DNA of 33,302 nt, from the NCBI GenBank assembly GCA_001247695.2, contig LGRX02009902.1, positions 1-33,302 on the forward strand, read 5' to 3'. The number at the start of each line of letters is the position of its first letter. Position 1 is the first letter of the stretch. A model generated the notes under the pieces. That model was not told the origin of the DNA. It saw only the letters and a program-made list of their open reading frames with translations, and did not search any database. This stretch comes from Cymbomonas tetramitiformis. Lineage: Eukaryota; Chlorophyta; Pyramimonadophyceae; Pyramimonadales; Pyramimonadaceae. Made by a program: the position numbers and the translations under genes. Below, piece after piece: positions 12,029 to 22,286 of this stretch.

Positions 12029-12439
12029 AGCTCGAATCCCAACGGGCGATACAGTCGAATGTTTCATCTCACGATCGCCAGGCGCTAACGATGACAGTGC
12101 CACTGCAGTCGCGTACATTTATCGCGACGCCACCCACGCGTTATTGCATGGCATGCTGGGAAGCAAAAGGCAAAGCACTGTCGATCCTGCGGTCATACGA
12201 TGTAATGGCGAAAATGATTTATACATCGCATGGCCGACGCGATGTTCGGAAATCAGATAGATTCGCTTTTACATTGCATAGCAGACGCGAGGATCGAGAA
12301 ATGTCAAAACATTAATGGAATGGCAGACTCGATGTTCATGTTCGGATCTCTCGAGTGCGCCACGTCGGCAGGATAAATAATCCCATCCAACGTCAGATGC
12401 GCCTAGTGGAGATCTTAATTTAAGATCGACCGGGCCTAG
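11992..12439 (+). mobile_element. Array unit 20, type A
   Basis: Near copy of unit 15, lacking 8 bp (GCGCACAT) after CACTGTC. Eleven CAG triplets. Type A end followed by A. Confidence 0.7.
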
Positions 12440-12496
12440 ACCTCTGACCTTTATAATCTTCACCCAAACCAAATTACCTTACCTTACCTTAGTCAA

Positions 12497-12497
12497 T

Positions 12498-12530
<33 letters not shown>

Positions 12531-12813
12531 AGCTCGAATCCCAACGGGCGATACAGTCGAATGCTCCATCTCACGATCGCCAGACGCTAACGATGACACT
12601 GCCACAACAGTCGCGTGTATGTACCGCGACGCCACCCACGCGTTATGGCATGGCATGCTGGGAAGCAAAAAGCAAAGCACTGTCGCGCACATGATCCTGC
12701 GGTCAAATGATGTAATGGCGATATCCATGTTAACATCGCATGGTAATTAACCGTGCTGTCCAAAAAGATCGACGCCTAGTGGAGATCGCATATTTGTGAT
12801 CGACAGCGCCTAG
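12497..12813 (+). mobile_element. Array unit 21, type B
   Basis: Near copy of unit 16. Type B hairpin and CTAG, followed by A. Confidence 0.7.
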
Positions 12814-12874
12814 ACCTCTGACCTTTATAATCTTCACCCAAACCAAATTACCTTACTTACCTTACTTACCTTAA

Positions 12875-13185
12875 TCAGCAGCAGCAGCAGCAGCAGCAGC
12901 AAAGCTCGAATCCCAACGGGCGATACAGTCGAATGTTCCATCTCACGATCGCCAGACGCTAACGATGACAGTGCCACTGCAGTCGCGTGTATGTACCACG
13001 ACGCCACCCACGCGTTATGGCATGGCATGCTGGGAAGCAAAAAGCGAAGCACTGTCGCGCACATGATCCTGCGGTCATATGATGTAATGGCGATATCCAT
13101 GTTAACATCGCATGGTAATTAATGGTGCTGTCCAAAAGGATCGACGCCTAGTGGAGATCGCATATTTGTGATCGACAGCGCCTAG
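12875..13185 (+). mobile_element. Array unit 22, type B
   Basis: TC-(AGC)n start, type B body and hairpin, CTAG followed by T. Confidence 0.7.
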
Positions 13186-13207
13186 TACCTTACCTTACCT
13201 TAGTCAA

Positions 13208-13651
13208 TCAGCAGCAGCAGCAGCAGCAGCAAAGCTCAAATCCCAACGGGCGATACAGTCGAATGTTTCATCTCACGATCGCCAGGCGCTAACGATGACA
13301 GTGCCACTGCAGTCGCGTACATTTATCGCGACGCCACCCACGCGTTATGGCATGGCATGCTGGGAAGCAAAAAGCAAAGCACTGTCGCGCACATGATCCT
13401 ACGGTCAGATAGTGTAATGGCGAAAATTATTTAAACATCGCATGGCCGACACGATGTTCGGAAATCAGATAGATTCGCTTTTACATTGCATAGCAGACGC
13501 GAGGATCGAGAAATGTAAAATCATTAATGGAATGGCAGACTCGATGTTCATGTTCGGATCTCTCGAGTGCGCCACGTCGGCAAGATAAATAATCCCATCC
13601 ACCGTCAGATGCGCCTAGTGGAGATCTTAATTTAAGATCGACCGGGCCTAG
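13208..13651 (+). mobile_element. Array unit 23, type A
   Basis: Type A unit. Its 3' part from 13302 corresponds base for base to the window start, marking the start of the second copy of the higher-order duplication. CTAG is followed by A. Confidence 0.7.
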
Positions 13652-13682
13652 AATAAACTAAACTTGGCATATGCCACGTCAA

Positions 13683-16600
13683 TCAGCAGCAGCAGCAGCA
13701 GCAGCAAAGCTCAAATCGCAACGGGCGTCACAGACGACTTTCGATCTCACGATCGCCAGACGCTAACGATGGCAGTGCCGCTGCATTCGTGTGCATTTAC
13801 CGCGACGCTACCCACGCGTTATGGCCTCGCATGTTGAGACGCACATATTAAGCACTGTCGCACACATGATCCTAACGCTCCGGGGAGGACTTAAAATGCC
13901 AGATCATATTTGATACTCAGCATTATTCGACGGTTCCACTCGCTGCACGCACAGCTCAACAGCGGAGCGCTGATTTTTGAACGTGGCTTTTTATGTGTAC
14001 AATGCCCACATAGGTTGCATGCTGTTATTTTGTGTGTTTCGTTTTTGGGACGCGTTGCGCGCATGAGCATGGATGCGCGCGCGCATGCTTGTTTTCGATA
14101 TTCGTCGTTTTGGTCACGACGTGCGCATAATCAGTCGTTGCTTTGATCGCATGTGTCCTCATTCAGTATGTAAGAACTGCATGCATGCGATTGTGCGCGC
14201 CACATAAGTGCATGCTGCGCATCGGCATGTACCCGCGCGCGTGTGCGTTGACTGTGAGCATGCTCTCGCAGTGGCAACGATAATGTATTTCCGTTGCCAA
14301 CACGTTTGCGGTATTGTAGCGCGCGTACGAAGAGCGGCAGCCAATTTATCATGCAAGTTGCTGTAATAGAAAGGTGTGTGTGTGTGTGTGTTTGGCACAG
14401 AGTCATGATGGCGGAGGTCGATGAGACGTCATTCGTGCTTCGATTTACAATGCTGCGACCGATCGAAGTAGCGCGAGGTTTGATGCACGTTCATGGCTGT
14501 GAAATGCACTTTTATGTATATATGATATAAGAAGCGCTTGCCCATTAATATCGCCACACGTGAAGGCAGCCAACCATGCATAGGCTCGCGCCAGCCGCGA
14601 GTGGGAATTGCAAATGTCACTCAGTCGAATGATGAATTATAACGAGCAAGTAGTGTATGCATGTAGCCGCAGTCAGGTATCATTCCGATGGTAACATGTT
14701 GGATATTCACACGCATGCATTATCAACACCCACCATTCACACAGGAATGCACTACTGGCACATCAATATATGTGCCAAATCATGGAAGCAAAGTAGCTCT
14801 TGCTTCTCTCTCACACACGAACACACGCACACACACATCACATACTCAGCACTAAGCACTAAGTTACACACCACGGAGAGCATCATATATATCACGCCCT
14901 GCACATGCACGTTGATGCGTTTATCGGATGATGAAGAAGGACGATGTCCACGAGACTCGCACAAGTTCTTGGTCTGGGTTCGATCCCCGGCGTCCTGCAT
15001 CAGTAAATATTGCTTTATTCGCACGTTTTCCCGCTGGATACACAATTACGCATGCACAATCATATAATAATCCGCATACACAGCCAATCATTTGCGTCTC
15101 GGCATAATGTGATATCTTTTATTCGCAAGGGTAATTGTTAAAGATTGCATTCGATATACGCATCAACCTATTTGCGCACGGTTTGTGCAGCATGCACTCA
15201 TAATGAGATTTTCACATTGTCAAAAATTAAAGTACTAATATGATGATCATAGTAGTATGCCATGCATGCTAGATGCCAACTGTCACAGTGGTACAAACGT
15301 GCCCCCCTTTGCTATTCGTCCTAAAACACAAATGCCAGCTCAAGATGGGCACAATAATTCTATGCATGTGCAAGGGGTATCAATGGACATCAGATTATGC
15401 AGTGCTCGCCTCAAGCACCACCTTAGTCACTGTCTCGGCTTGTGCTCAAAATTATTGATGAATATCAGCGAGTGCGTTGTGAGTGCATACGCCCGTTGAT
15501 GCACACACGCACTAAGCACTAAGCACACACGCACACGCGCGCGACACACACATACACACACATAATAAAGTGAACGAGCTAATGCGCATGCCAATCAAAG
15601 CTAGACGTATATATACATATATATATATACAACGTTGTATATATATATATATATATGGGGACTTCAATGCAGCCGATTTCCCTCTCGAATTTCACGGTGT
15701 GCGCTCGAGCACCAACGTGTGATATTTTCATAATATACTTGCAGTGTAACACTGGCTGAGCTTCCAACGTGGCTGCACACTTTCTTTTTTGGCTAGGATG
15801 TGTGGGTGCGGTATATAGTCATGCCCTGATCTATTCCCACAAGCATGTTTCTCACATCCACTGGATTGATGGTGGGTCTGCTTTTGTCAGCGGGCAACGT
15901 GTGCATGCTACATGCAACTTGCATATCGATTGTTAAAGTGGCAAGAATGTGTGTGTGCGCGTGCGCTTGCAGTCGCGAGTGTGCGTGTGTGTGTGTGTGT
16001 GTATGAGTTGTGTTTGGATGCGTGTGCAAGTATGTAATTATGCGCGTGCATGAGTGTGGCTTTTCCTTGGACCGACTCCTTTGGCTTACCGTAGCCGCAG
16101 AAGATCAATTGCACTATGTACCCACACCGGGGATCAAAGCATTCAGCCATGATTGTGTGTGTGTGTGTGTGAAAGAGAGTGAGCATGTGTATCACATGTA
16201 TGCAAAATGGGCATGTGCACCACCAACTCATGTATAGTGAGCCTCCATTATTTTTCACATGATGTTCACCCCCACCTAAGCAATTGCCACAAGCTGACGG
16301 ACATCGCCATACATGCGTAGCAGAAAAGTAACTCTGCTACGAGGGTCATATATTGCTTGCTCAGACTTCAGCTAACACTCCAAGAGGTTGTTGACATCAA
16401 CATGTATAACGCTCCATATATTCTTCACGATTTGTTGCAGACATGTCTCATCAATTAGGCAATCTTAGTATTGATTATGCAGTTAGCGCTAATTGCGCGC
16501 AGCGCGCCGCGATGTTGATGTATTGATCGGTGCGTGAGCATTTACATTCTGCACATTCAACATATTGTTTTCGATGCCATGCATGTGCAAATGCTAAATA

Positions 16601-17291
16601 GTATGTAAGATATGTATGCAGAGTGTTTGCTTATTCGACTACACGTGTATCTACACTACAATTGCCAAGCGTAAGCAACGTGCGAAAGCTAAGAAAACGT
16701 TCGTACTAGAAAATAAGTAATCATAGTAGTAACTATTTGTGTCCCTGATAATCATATTGGATAGCCAAACCTTGCTCCGCCATTCAATATTTGCAACTAG
16801 CTTACATTACATGTACGCCGCCACCATATATCATATCTAGCTATATAACACATTTAATATCTCACATCCCAAATCATATCGCCGTACATACATAACAACC
16901 GCCCAACTGATAACTAATGAATACCTGAACGAAAGGGATGTATCATCATCTATACACCGCCACCAAGCGCAACCAACACGCGAACGCTAGGGAAAAGTTT
17001 GCACTAGAAAGTAACGTATCATTATAGTAACTAGCTATGTCGCCTTGGTAATCATATTGGACATCCAAACCTTGCTCCGCCATCCTCTATTTGTAACTAG
17101 CGTATACTACATGTACGCCGTCGACATAATAAATCACATCTAACCATATAACACATATAATGTCTCACATTGCAAATCATACCGCCGTGCATAACAACCG
17201 CCCAACCAATAACTAATGAACAATATATTGAACCGATTGAATTGTCGGATGGCCTAGTGGAGATCTCATCTTTGAGATCGACCGGGCCTAG
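13683..17291 (+). mobile_element. Array unit 24, long type L element, copy 2
   Basis: Second copy of the 3.6-kb element, with the same ends, order and internal features as 382-4006. Differences are scattered substitutions and small indels (CA/TG repeat lengths, a deletion after GCTGATTTTTG, ATCATCACATG shortening). Open frames are not preserved between the copies, which argues against coding. It ends with hairpin GATCTCA/TGAGATC and CTAG at 17291, followed by T rather than A as in copy 1, so the downstream junction differs. Confidence 0.65.
14937..14997 (+). other. tRNA T-arm-like fragment in L copy 2
   Basis: Same T-arm-like block as at 1630-1690, with one acceptor-arm substitution. Too short for a functional tRNA. 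Confidence 0.3.
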
Positions 17292-17307
17292 TACTTACCT
17301 TAGTCAA

Positions 17308-17757
17308 TCAGCAGCAGCAGCAGCAGCAGCAGCAGCAAAGCTCGAATCCCAACGGGCGATACAGTCGAATGTTTCATCTCACGATCGCCAGGCGCCAACG
17401 ATGACAGTGCCACTGCAGTCGCGTACATTTATCGCGACGCCACCCACACGTTATGGCATGGCATGCTAGGAAGCAAAAGGCAAAGCACTGTCGCGCACAT
17501 GATCCTGCGGTCATATGATGTAATGGCGAAAATGATTCAAACATCGCATGGCCGACGCGATGTTCGGAAATCAGATAGATTCGCTTTTACATTGCATAGC
17601 AGACGCGAGGATCGAGAAATGTCAAATCATTAATGGAATGGCAGACTCGATGTTCATGTTCGAATCTCTCGAGTGCGCCACGTCGGCAAGATAAATAATC
17701 CCATCGACCGTCAGATGCGCCTAGTGGAGATCTTAATTTAAGATCGACCGGGCCTAG
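17308..17757 (+). mobile_element. Array unit 25, type A
   Basis: TC-(AGC)n start, type A body and hairpin, CTAG followed by A. It replaces the spacer that follows L copy 1. Confidence 0.7.
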
Positions 17758-17818
17758 ACCTCTGACCTTTATCGTCTTAGCACCAAGTAAATTACCTTAC
17801 TTACCTTACCTTAGTCAA

Positions 17819-17819
17819 T

Positions 17820-17852
<33 letters not shown>

Positions 17853-18271
17853 AGCTCGAATCCCAACGGGCGATACAGTCGAATGTTTCATCTCACGATC
17901 GCCAGGCGCTAACGATGACAGTGCCACTGCAGTCGCGTACATTTATCGCGACGCCACCCACGCGTTATGGCATGGAATGCTGGGAAGCAAAAAAGCAAAG
18001 CACTGTCGCGCACATGATCCTACGGTCATATGTGTAATGGCGAAAATGATTTAAACATCGCATGGCCGACGCGATGTTCGGAAATCAGATAGATTCGCTT
18101 TTACATTGCATAGCAGACGCGAGGTTCGAGAAATGTCAAATCATTAATGGAATGGCAGACTCGATGTTCATGTTCGGATCTCTCGAGTGCGCCACGTCGG
18201 CAAGATAAATAATCCCATCGACCGTCAGATGCGCCTAGTGGAGATCTTAATTTAAGATCGACCGGGCCTAG
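17819..18271 (+). mobile_element. Array unit 26, type A
   Basis: Type A unit. Followed by the TGTATTACA spacer also seen before units 7 and 13. Confidence 0.7.
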
Positions 18272-18280
18272 TGTATTACA

Positions 18281-18728
18281 TGCAGCAGCAGCAGCAGCAG
18301 CAGCAGCAAAGCTCGAATCCCAACGGGCGACGCAGTCGAATTTTCGATCTCACGATCGCCAGAACCCAACGGTGACAGTGCCACTGCAGTCGCGTACATT
18401 TATCGCGACGCCACCCACGCGTTATGGCATGGCATGCTGGGAAGCAAAAAGCAAAGCACTGTCGCGCACATGATCCTGCGGTCAGATAGTGTAATAGCGA
18501 AAATGATTTAAACATCGCATGGCCGACGCGATGTTCGAAAATCAGATAGATTCGCTTTTACATTGCATAGCAGACACGAGGATCGAGAAATGTCAAATCA
18601 TTAATGGAATGGCAAATTCGATGTTCATGTTCGGATCTCTCGAGTGCGCCGCGTCGGCAAGATAAATAATCCCATCGACCGTCAGATGCGCCTAGTGGAG
18701 ATCTTAATTTAAGATCGACCGGGCCTAG
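18281..18728 (+). mobile_element. Array unit 27, type A, TG start
   Basis: Starts TGCAGCAG after TGTATTACA but has a full type A body, unlike the type B units at the other two such junctions. CTAG is followed by T. Confidence 0.7.
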
Positions 18729-18750
18729 TACCTTACTTACCTTACCTTAA

Positions 18751-19052
18751 TCAGCAGCAGCAGCAGCAAAGCTCGAATCCCAACGAACGACGCAGTCGAA
18801 TTATCTATCTGACGATCGACAGACGCTAGCGATGACACTGCCACTGCAGTCGCGTACATTTATCGCGACGCCACCCACGCGTTATGGCATGGCATGCCGG
18901 GAAGCAAAAAGCAAAGCACTGTCGCGCACATGATCCTGCGGTCAGATGATGTGATGACGATATCCATGTTAACATCGCATGGTAATTAATCGCGCTGTCC
19001 AAAAAGATCGACGCCTAGTGGAGATCGCATATTTGTGATCGACAGCGCCTAG
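18751..19052 (+). mobile_element. Array unit 28, type B
   Basis: Type B unit with a more diverged 5' domain (AACGAACGACGC, TATCTATCTGACGATCGAC). Type B hairpin and CTAG, followed by T. Confidence 0.7.
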
Positions 19053-19065
19053 TACCTTACCTTAA

Positions 19066-19367
19066 TCAGCAGCAGCAGCAGCAAAGCTCGAATCCCAACG
19101 GGCGATACAATCGAATGTTCCATCTCACGATCGCCAGACGCTAACGATGACAGTGCCACAACAGTCGCGTGTATGTACCACGACGCCACCCACGCGTTAT
19201 GGCATGGCATGCTGGGAAGCAAAAAGCAAAGCATTGTCGCGCACATGATCCTGCGGTCATATGATGTAATGGCGATATCCATGTTAACATCGCATGGTAA
19301 TTAATGGTGCTGTCCAAGAAGATCGACGCCTAGTGGAGATCGCATATTTGTGATCGACAGCGCCTAG
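19066..19367 (+). mobile_element. Array unit 29, type B
   Basis: Type B unit, CTAG followed by A. Confidence 0.7.
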
Positions 19368-19433
19368 ACCTCTGACCTTTATCGTCTTGGCATCAAGTAA
19401 ATTACCTTACCTTACCTTACCTTACTTAGTCAA

Positions 19434-19741
19434 TCAGCAACAGCAGGAGCAGCAGCAAAGCTCGAATCCCAACGGGCGACGCAGTCGCAATTTCGATTTC
19501 ACGATCGCCAAACGCTAACGATGACAGCGCCAAAACAGTCGCGTGTATGTACTGCGACGCCACCCACGCGTTATGGCATGGCATGCTGGGAAGCAAAAAG
19601 CAAAGCACTGTCGCGCACATGATCCTGCGGTCATATGATGTAATGGCGATATCCATGTTAACATCGCATGGTAATTAACCGTGCTGTCCAAAAAGATCGA
19701 CGCCTAGTGGAGATCGCATATTTCTGATCGACAGCGCCTAG
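19434..19741 (+). mobile_element. Array unit 30, type B, weakened hairpin
   Basis: The trinucleotide tract is interrupted (CAACAGCAGGAGCAG). The hairpin 3' arm is TCTGATC, breaking pairing in the upper stem, so this is the least paired terminus here. Confidence 0.65.
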
Positions 19742-19763
19742 TACCTTACCTTACCTTACTTAA

Positions 19764-19990
19764 TCAGCAGCAAAGCGCGAATCCCAACGGGCGACACAGA
19801 CGAACTTCCGATCTCACGATCGTCAGACGCTAACGATGACAGTGCCACTGCAGTCGCTTACATTTATCGCGACGCCACCCTCGCGTTATGGCATGGCATG
19901 TTGGGAAGCAAAAAGCGAAGCACTGTCGCGCACATGATCCTACGGTCAGATGGCCTAGTGGAGATCTCTTTTTGAGATCGATCCGCCTAG
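19764..19990 (+). mobile_element. Array unit 31, minimal type D
   Basis: At 227 bp this is the shortest unit: two CAG triplets, the shared 5' domain, then directly GATGGCCTAGTGGA, hairpin GATCTC/GAGATC, linker and CTAG. It has no body, so it shows which parts all units share. It is the last unit; unique sequence follows. Confidence 0.7.
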
Positions 19991-20574
19991 TACCTCACAT
20001 ACACGAACTGTATGCTGTAAACATGGTTCTTACGCATAATGAGACGCGTGAGACGACTGAAATGCCCTTCGCGCAGGATGTATGCGCGTACCGATGTTTT
20101 TCGCGACCCACTGTATAGCGGGTGACGGGCCATGTGCTCTTTGAAATGCGCAAGCCGTATATCAATTCCGCAGCGAATATCTTTACTAGCACGCGCAGCA
20201 CTTCCACACGATAGAACACAGCATACGGGCCGCAGCACGAATCACATACCACACCGCTCAATCGATTAACAGGCCGCGCACAATACACTTCCCGCTGTCT
20301 TGTGCGTGCTACATACCCTTAGCAAACATGCGCGCGCACACATGCACCGAGAGCGCACACGCGCATCACACACCAATGGCAATGTATGCATGCGATGCGG
20401 CGAATCGGCGATGTGCAGTTCACACACACACATATGTGTATGCATGGTAGTTGATCAGTATATATATATGTGTGTGTGTGTGTGGTGCGTGTGTGTGAGT
20501 GTCAGCAGCGACACGACGGTCGTATTCACTCCAGGTTTCGGTGTCCAGCTACTTAAATAACTTCCACCACGCAT
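19991..20574. other. Intergenic region upstream of the LipB gene
   Basis: No gene is recognised. It holds CA/TG microsatellites (about 20330-20440 and 20460-20505). Short open frames on both strands show no family resemblance. The promoter of the downstream gene should lie here, but I see no reliable motif. Confidence 0.5.
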
Positions 20575-21696
20575 ATGCTTTGGACCAATATCATCATGCG
20601 GTGCTGCAACATTTATGATTACGGATCGCACCGTTGCATGCATCCGCGATCGATAAATCGAGCTGCTTCACTTGAAACCGGCTTTCCATATACGCATAGG
20701 CAATACTGTAGGCAATTCATGCGCCAACGGAAACGCGCAGTGGTAGGCCATGCCCGCATTGGAAATCACACACGTTTCCATCACAGCAATCATATCGATG
20801 CAAAAAGCAATAGCGACTCGAATGACGACGATACGCGCGATCTTGAAGTCGCCGATCTCGTGTCAAAACGTTGTGCCTATATCGACCTACATACTAACGA
20901 CAATTTGACTGATTACTCAGCTTCCTGGAAATGGCAGACCGAGTTAGTCAAACGAGGCTGCTTACTATTGGCGGGTGGATCGCATTTTCCAAGTTCGGTC
21001 ATCATATTGCAACACACCCCAATCTATACAACGGGAACAGCAGGCTCGATCGAGATATTCAGGGTCAACGATGGCACACCCACGACAAATCCGTGCACTG
21101 CTGTCATATCATCGTCCCTCGTACGGTCTGACAGAGGCGGCGAGGCCACGTACCACGGTCCGGGGCAGTTGACAATGTATCCAGTCTTGCACTTAAAGGG
21201 TGCATACCTTAACAAAGCTGATCTTCACTGGTATCTAAGAAAACTTGAAGAGGTAGTTTTAGTAGCGTTAAGCCGCATCGGTATTTGTGGGATTAGAGTA
21301 GCCGGCCGGACTGGTGTATGGGTTGGCGATGCAAAAATATGTTCTATAGGTATCAAAGTTCACAAATGGGTTGCATACCATGGTTTAGCTGTGAATGTTG
21401 CGACTGAATCGGTTAAGCCCTTTGACCGGATAATCCCGTGCGGCATGGCGGATTGCAAAATGACAAGTGTAGCTGAATGTCTAGGGCATATGCAAGATCA
21501 CAGTACAACAGGAAACCATCATGCACCTGGCAAACCACATCCCGACAATAACATCGAACTTCTGGACACCATGGCTTCATTACTTTTGGATGCCTTTGGC
21601 GACGTTCTTGGTTATGACATGTGTCCGGCCATGTCCCACGATGTTATTTACGACATTATTTCTGATGACGGAGGAATTGGCGACCTAACATTATGA
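20575..21696 (+). CDS. Lipoyl(octanoyl) transferase, LipB family
   Basis: This 373-residue intronless protein should move the octanoyl group from acyl carrier protein to lipoyl-dependent enzyme subunits, the first step of lipoate synthesis, in mitochondria or plastids. The family signature RGGEATYHGPGQL is at residues 187-199. The catalytic lysine of the KICSIGIK block is K254 and the acyl-carrying cysteine of the PCG motif is C289; HTPIYTTG (147-154) and YHGLAVNV (268-275) also fit. Bacterial LipB has about 210-240 residues; the extra 100 or so N-terminal residues, rich in Arg and His with few acidic residues in the first 70, could be an organelle targeting region (inference). An in-frame TAA at 20554 limits the start; M8 is an alternative. 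The gene converges on the helicase gene with 194 bp between stop codons. Plants have mitochondrial (LIP2) and plastid (LIP2p) forms; I cannot say which this is. Confidence 0.95.
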   Translation: MLWTNIIMRCCNIYDYGSHRCMHPRSINRAASLETGFPYTHRQYCRQFMRQRKRAVVGHARIGNHTRFHHSNHIDAKSNSDSNDDDTRDLEVADLVSKRCAYIDLHTNDNLTDYSASWKWQTELVKRGCLLLAGGSHFPSSVIILQHTPIYTTGTAGSIEIFRVNDGTPTTNPCTAVISSSLVRSDRGGEATYHGPGQLTMYPVLHLKGAYLNKADLHWYLRKLEEVVLVALSRIGICGIRVAGRTGVWVGDAKICSIGIKVHKWVAYHGLAVNVATESVKPFDRIIPCGMADCKMTSVAECLGHMQDHSTTGNHHAPGKPHPDNNIELLDTMASLLLDAFGDVLGYDMCPAMSHDVIYDIISDDGGIGDLTL

Positions 21697-21890
21697 CAAC
21701 ATGCATGCATTGCAATTGGGGATACTATACCATCGTTTATTGCAATACTACTGTAGTTTCCTAGTTCACTATTGCCCACCAATCATGTGCCCAAATTGAT
21801 CCATATATTTGCAATGTAAAGGGTCTTACTATCAAAACATTGGATTCACAAAGTGTTTACATAACCATGTAGATGCAATACACATTAATG

Positions 21891-22286
21891 CTATGTTTCC
21901 TTTGAACCGTCTCCATCCATATCACAGGTATTGGAGCCCTTTTGTAAGGCCGGGTCCACCGGGACACAGCGAAGCTGCAACAGGACTTGGTTTCGCAGCC
22001 CTCTGCACTCTGATAGGTCTTCTGCCCCAAGAGGAAGATGTGCATCCCCTTGCATACGTAAGACATTCCAGGGCATCGGGTTTGAAGTTAATGCATCGGC
22101 TTCGCGATCTCCCATATTTTTGCTAGGTGACGATGCACCCATGCCTTCCAGCATGTTAGTCGGCGAGCTGGCACGGGAAGGGTGGTTTTGCAGTTTGAAC
22201 ATGCTCTCCTCAGCAGTGCCCTGCATTATTAAGGTCTCCACATGCACCGATTCTGTCGCACCCATGCGGTGCGCTCGGCTCACAAC
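21891..22286 (-). CDS. Helicase last exon: motif VI and C-terminus
   Basis: Opens VVSRAHRMGATESVHVETL after acceptor CGATGCAG; the Arg residues of SRAHRMG are the motif VI arginine-finger positions. IMQGTAEESM matches the plant family; the remaining 90 residues are poorly conserved. Stop at 21891. Confidence 0.92.
   Translation of the reverse strand, partial: VVSRAHRMGATESVHVETLIMQGTAEESMFKLQNHPSRASSPTNMLEGMGASSPSKNMGDREADALTSNPMPWNVLRMQGDAHLPLGAEDLSECRGLRNQVLLQLRCVPVDPALQKGSNTCDMDGDGSKET

Larger units (their letters stand above)
1..19990 (+). repeat. Head-to-tail array of 32 Helitron-like units
   Basis: Thirty-two related units lie in one orientation, separated by spacers of about 8 to 275 bp. 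Each starts T-C-(AGC)n after A and ends in a short hairpin, a 7-8 base linker and CTAG. The base after CTAG is T in 21 units and A in 11. All share about 200 bp at the 5' side, including AAAGCTCGAATCCCAACGGG and a GTCGCG/CGCGAC inverted repeat. Bodies differ (types A, B, L, D). The 5' TC, 3' hairpin plus CTAG and A/T flanks are the known end signature of Helitrons; assignment to that group is inference because no Rep/helicase gene is present. A complex satellite is the alternative. The array runs off the left edge of the window. Confidence 0.7.

Noticed and set aside
595..16260. Open frames of 60-136 codons inside the two L elements
   Set aside because: Frames differ between two nearly identical copies because of small indels, and the sequence is rich in CA/TG and AT low complexity.
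4998..19700. Many repeated open frames of 60-106 codons on the - strand with poly-Leu or poly-Cys tails
   Set aside because: They are the CTG-strand reading of the CAG tract plus the shared 5' domain of the array units. Lengths and frames vary between units, and no family resemblance was seen.
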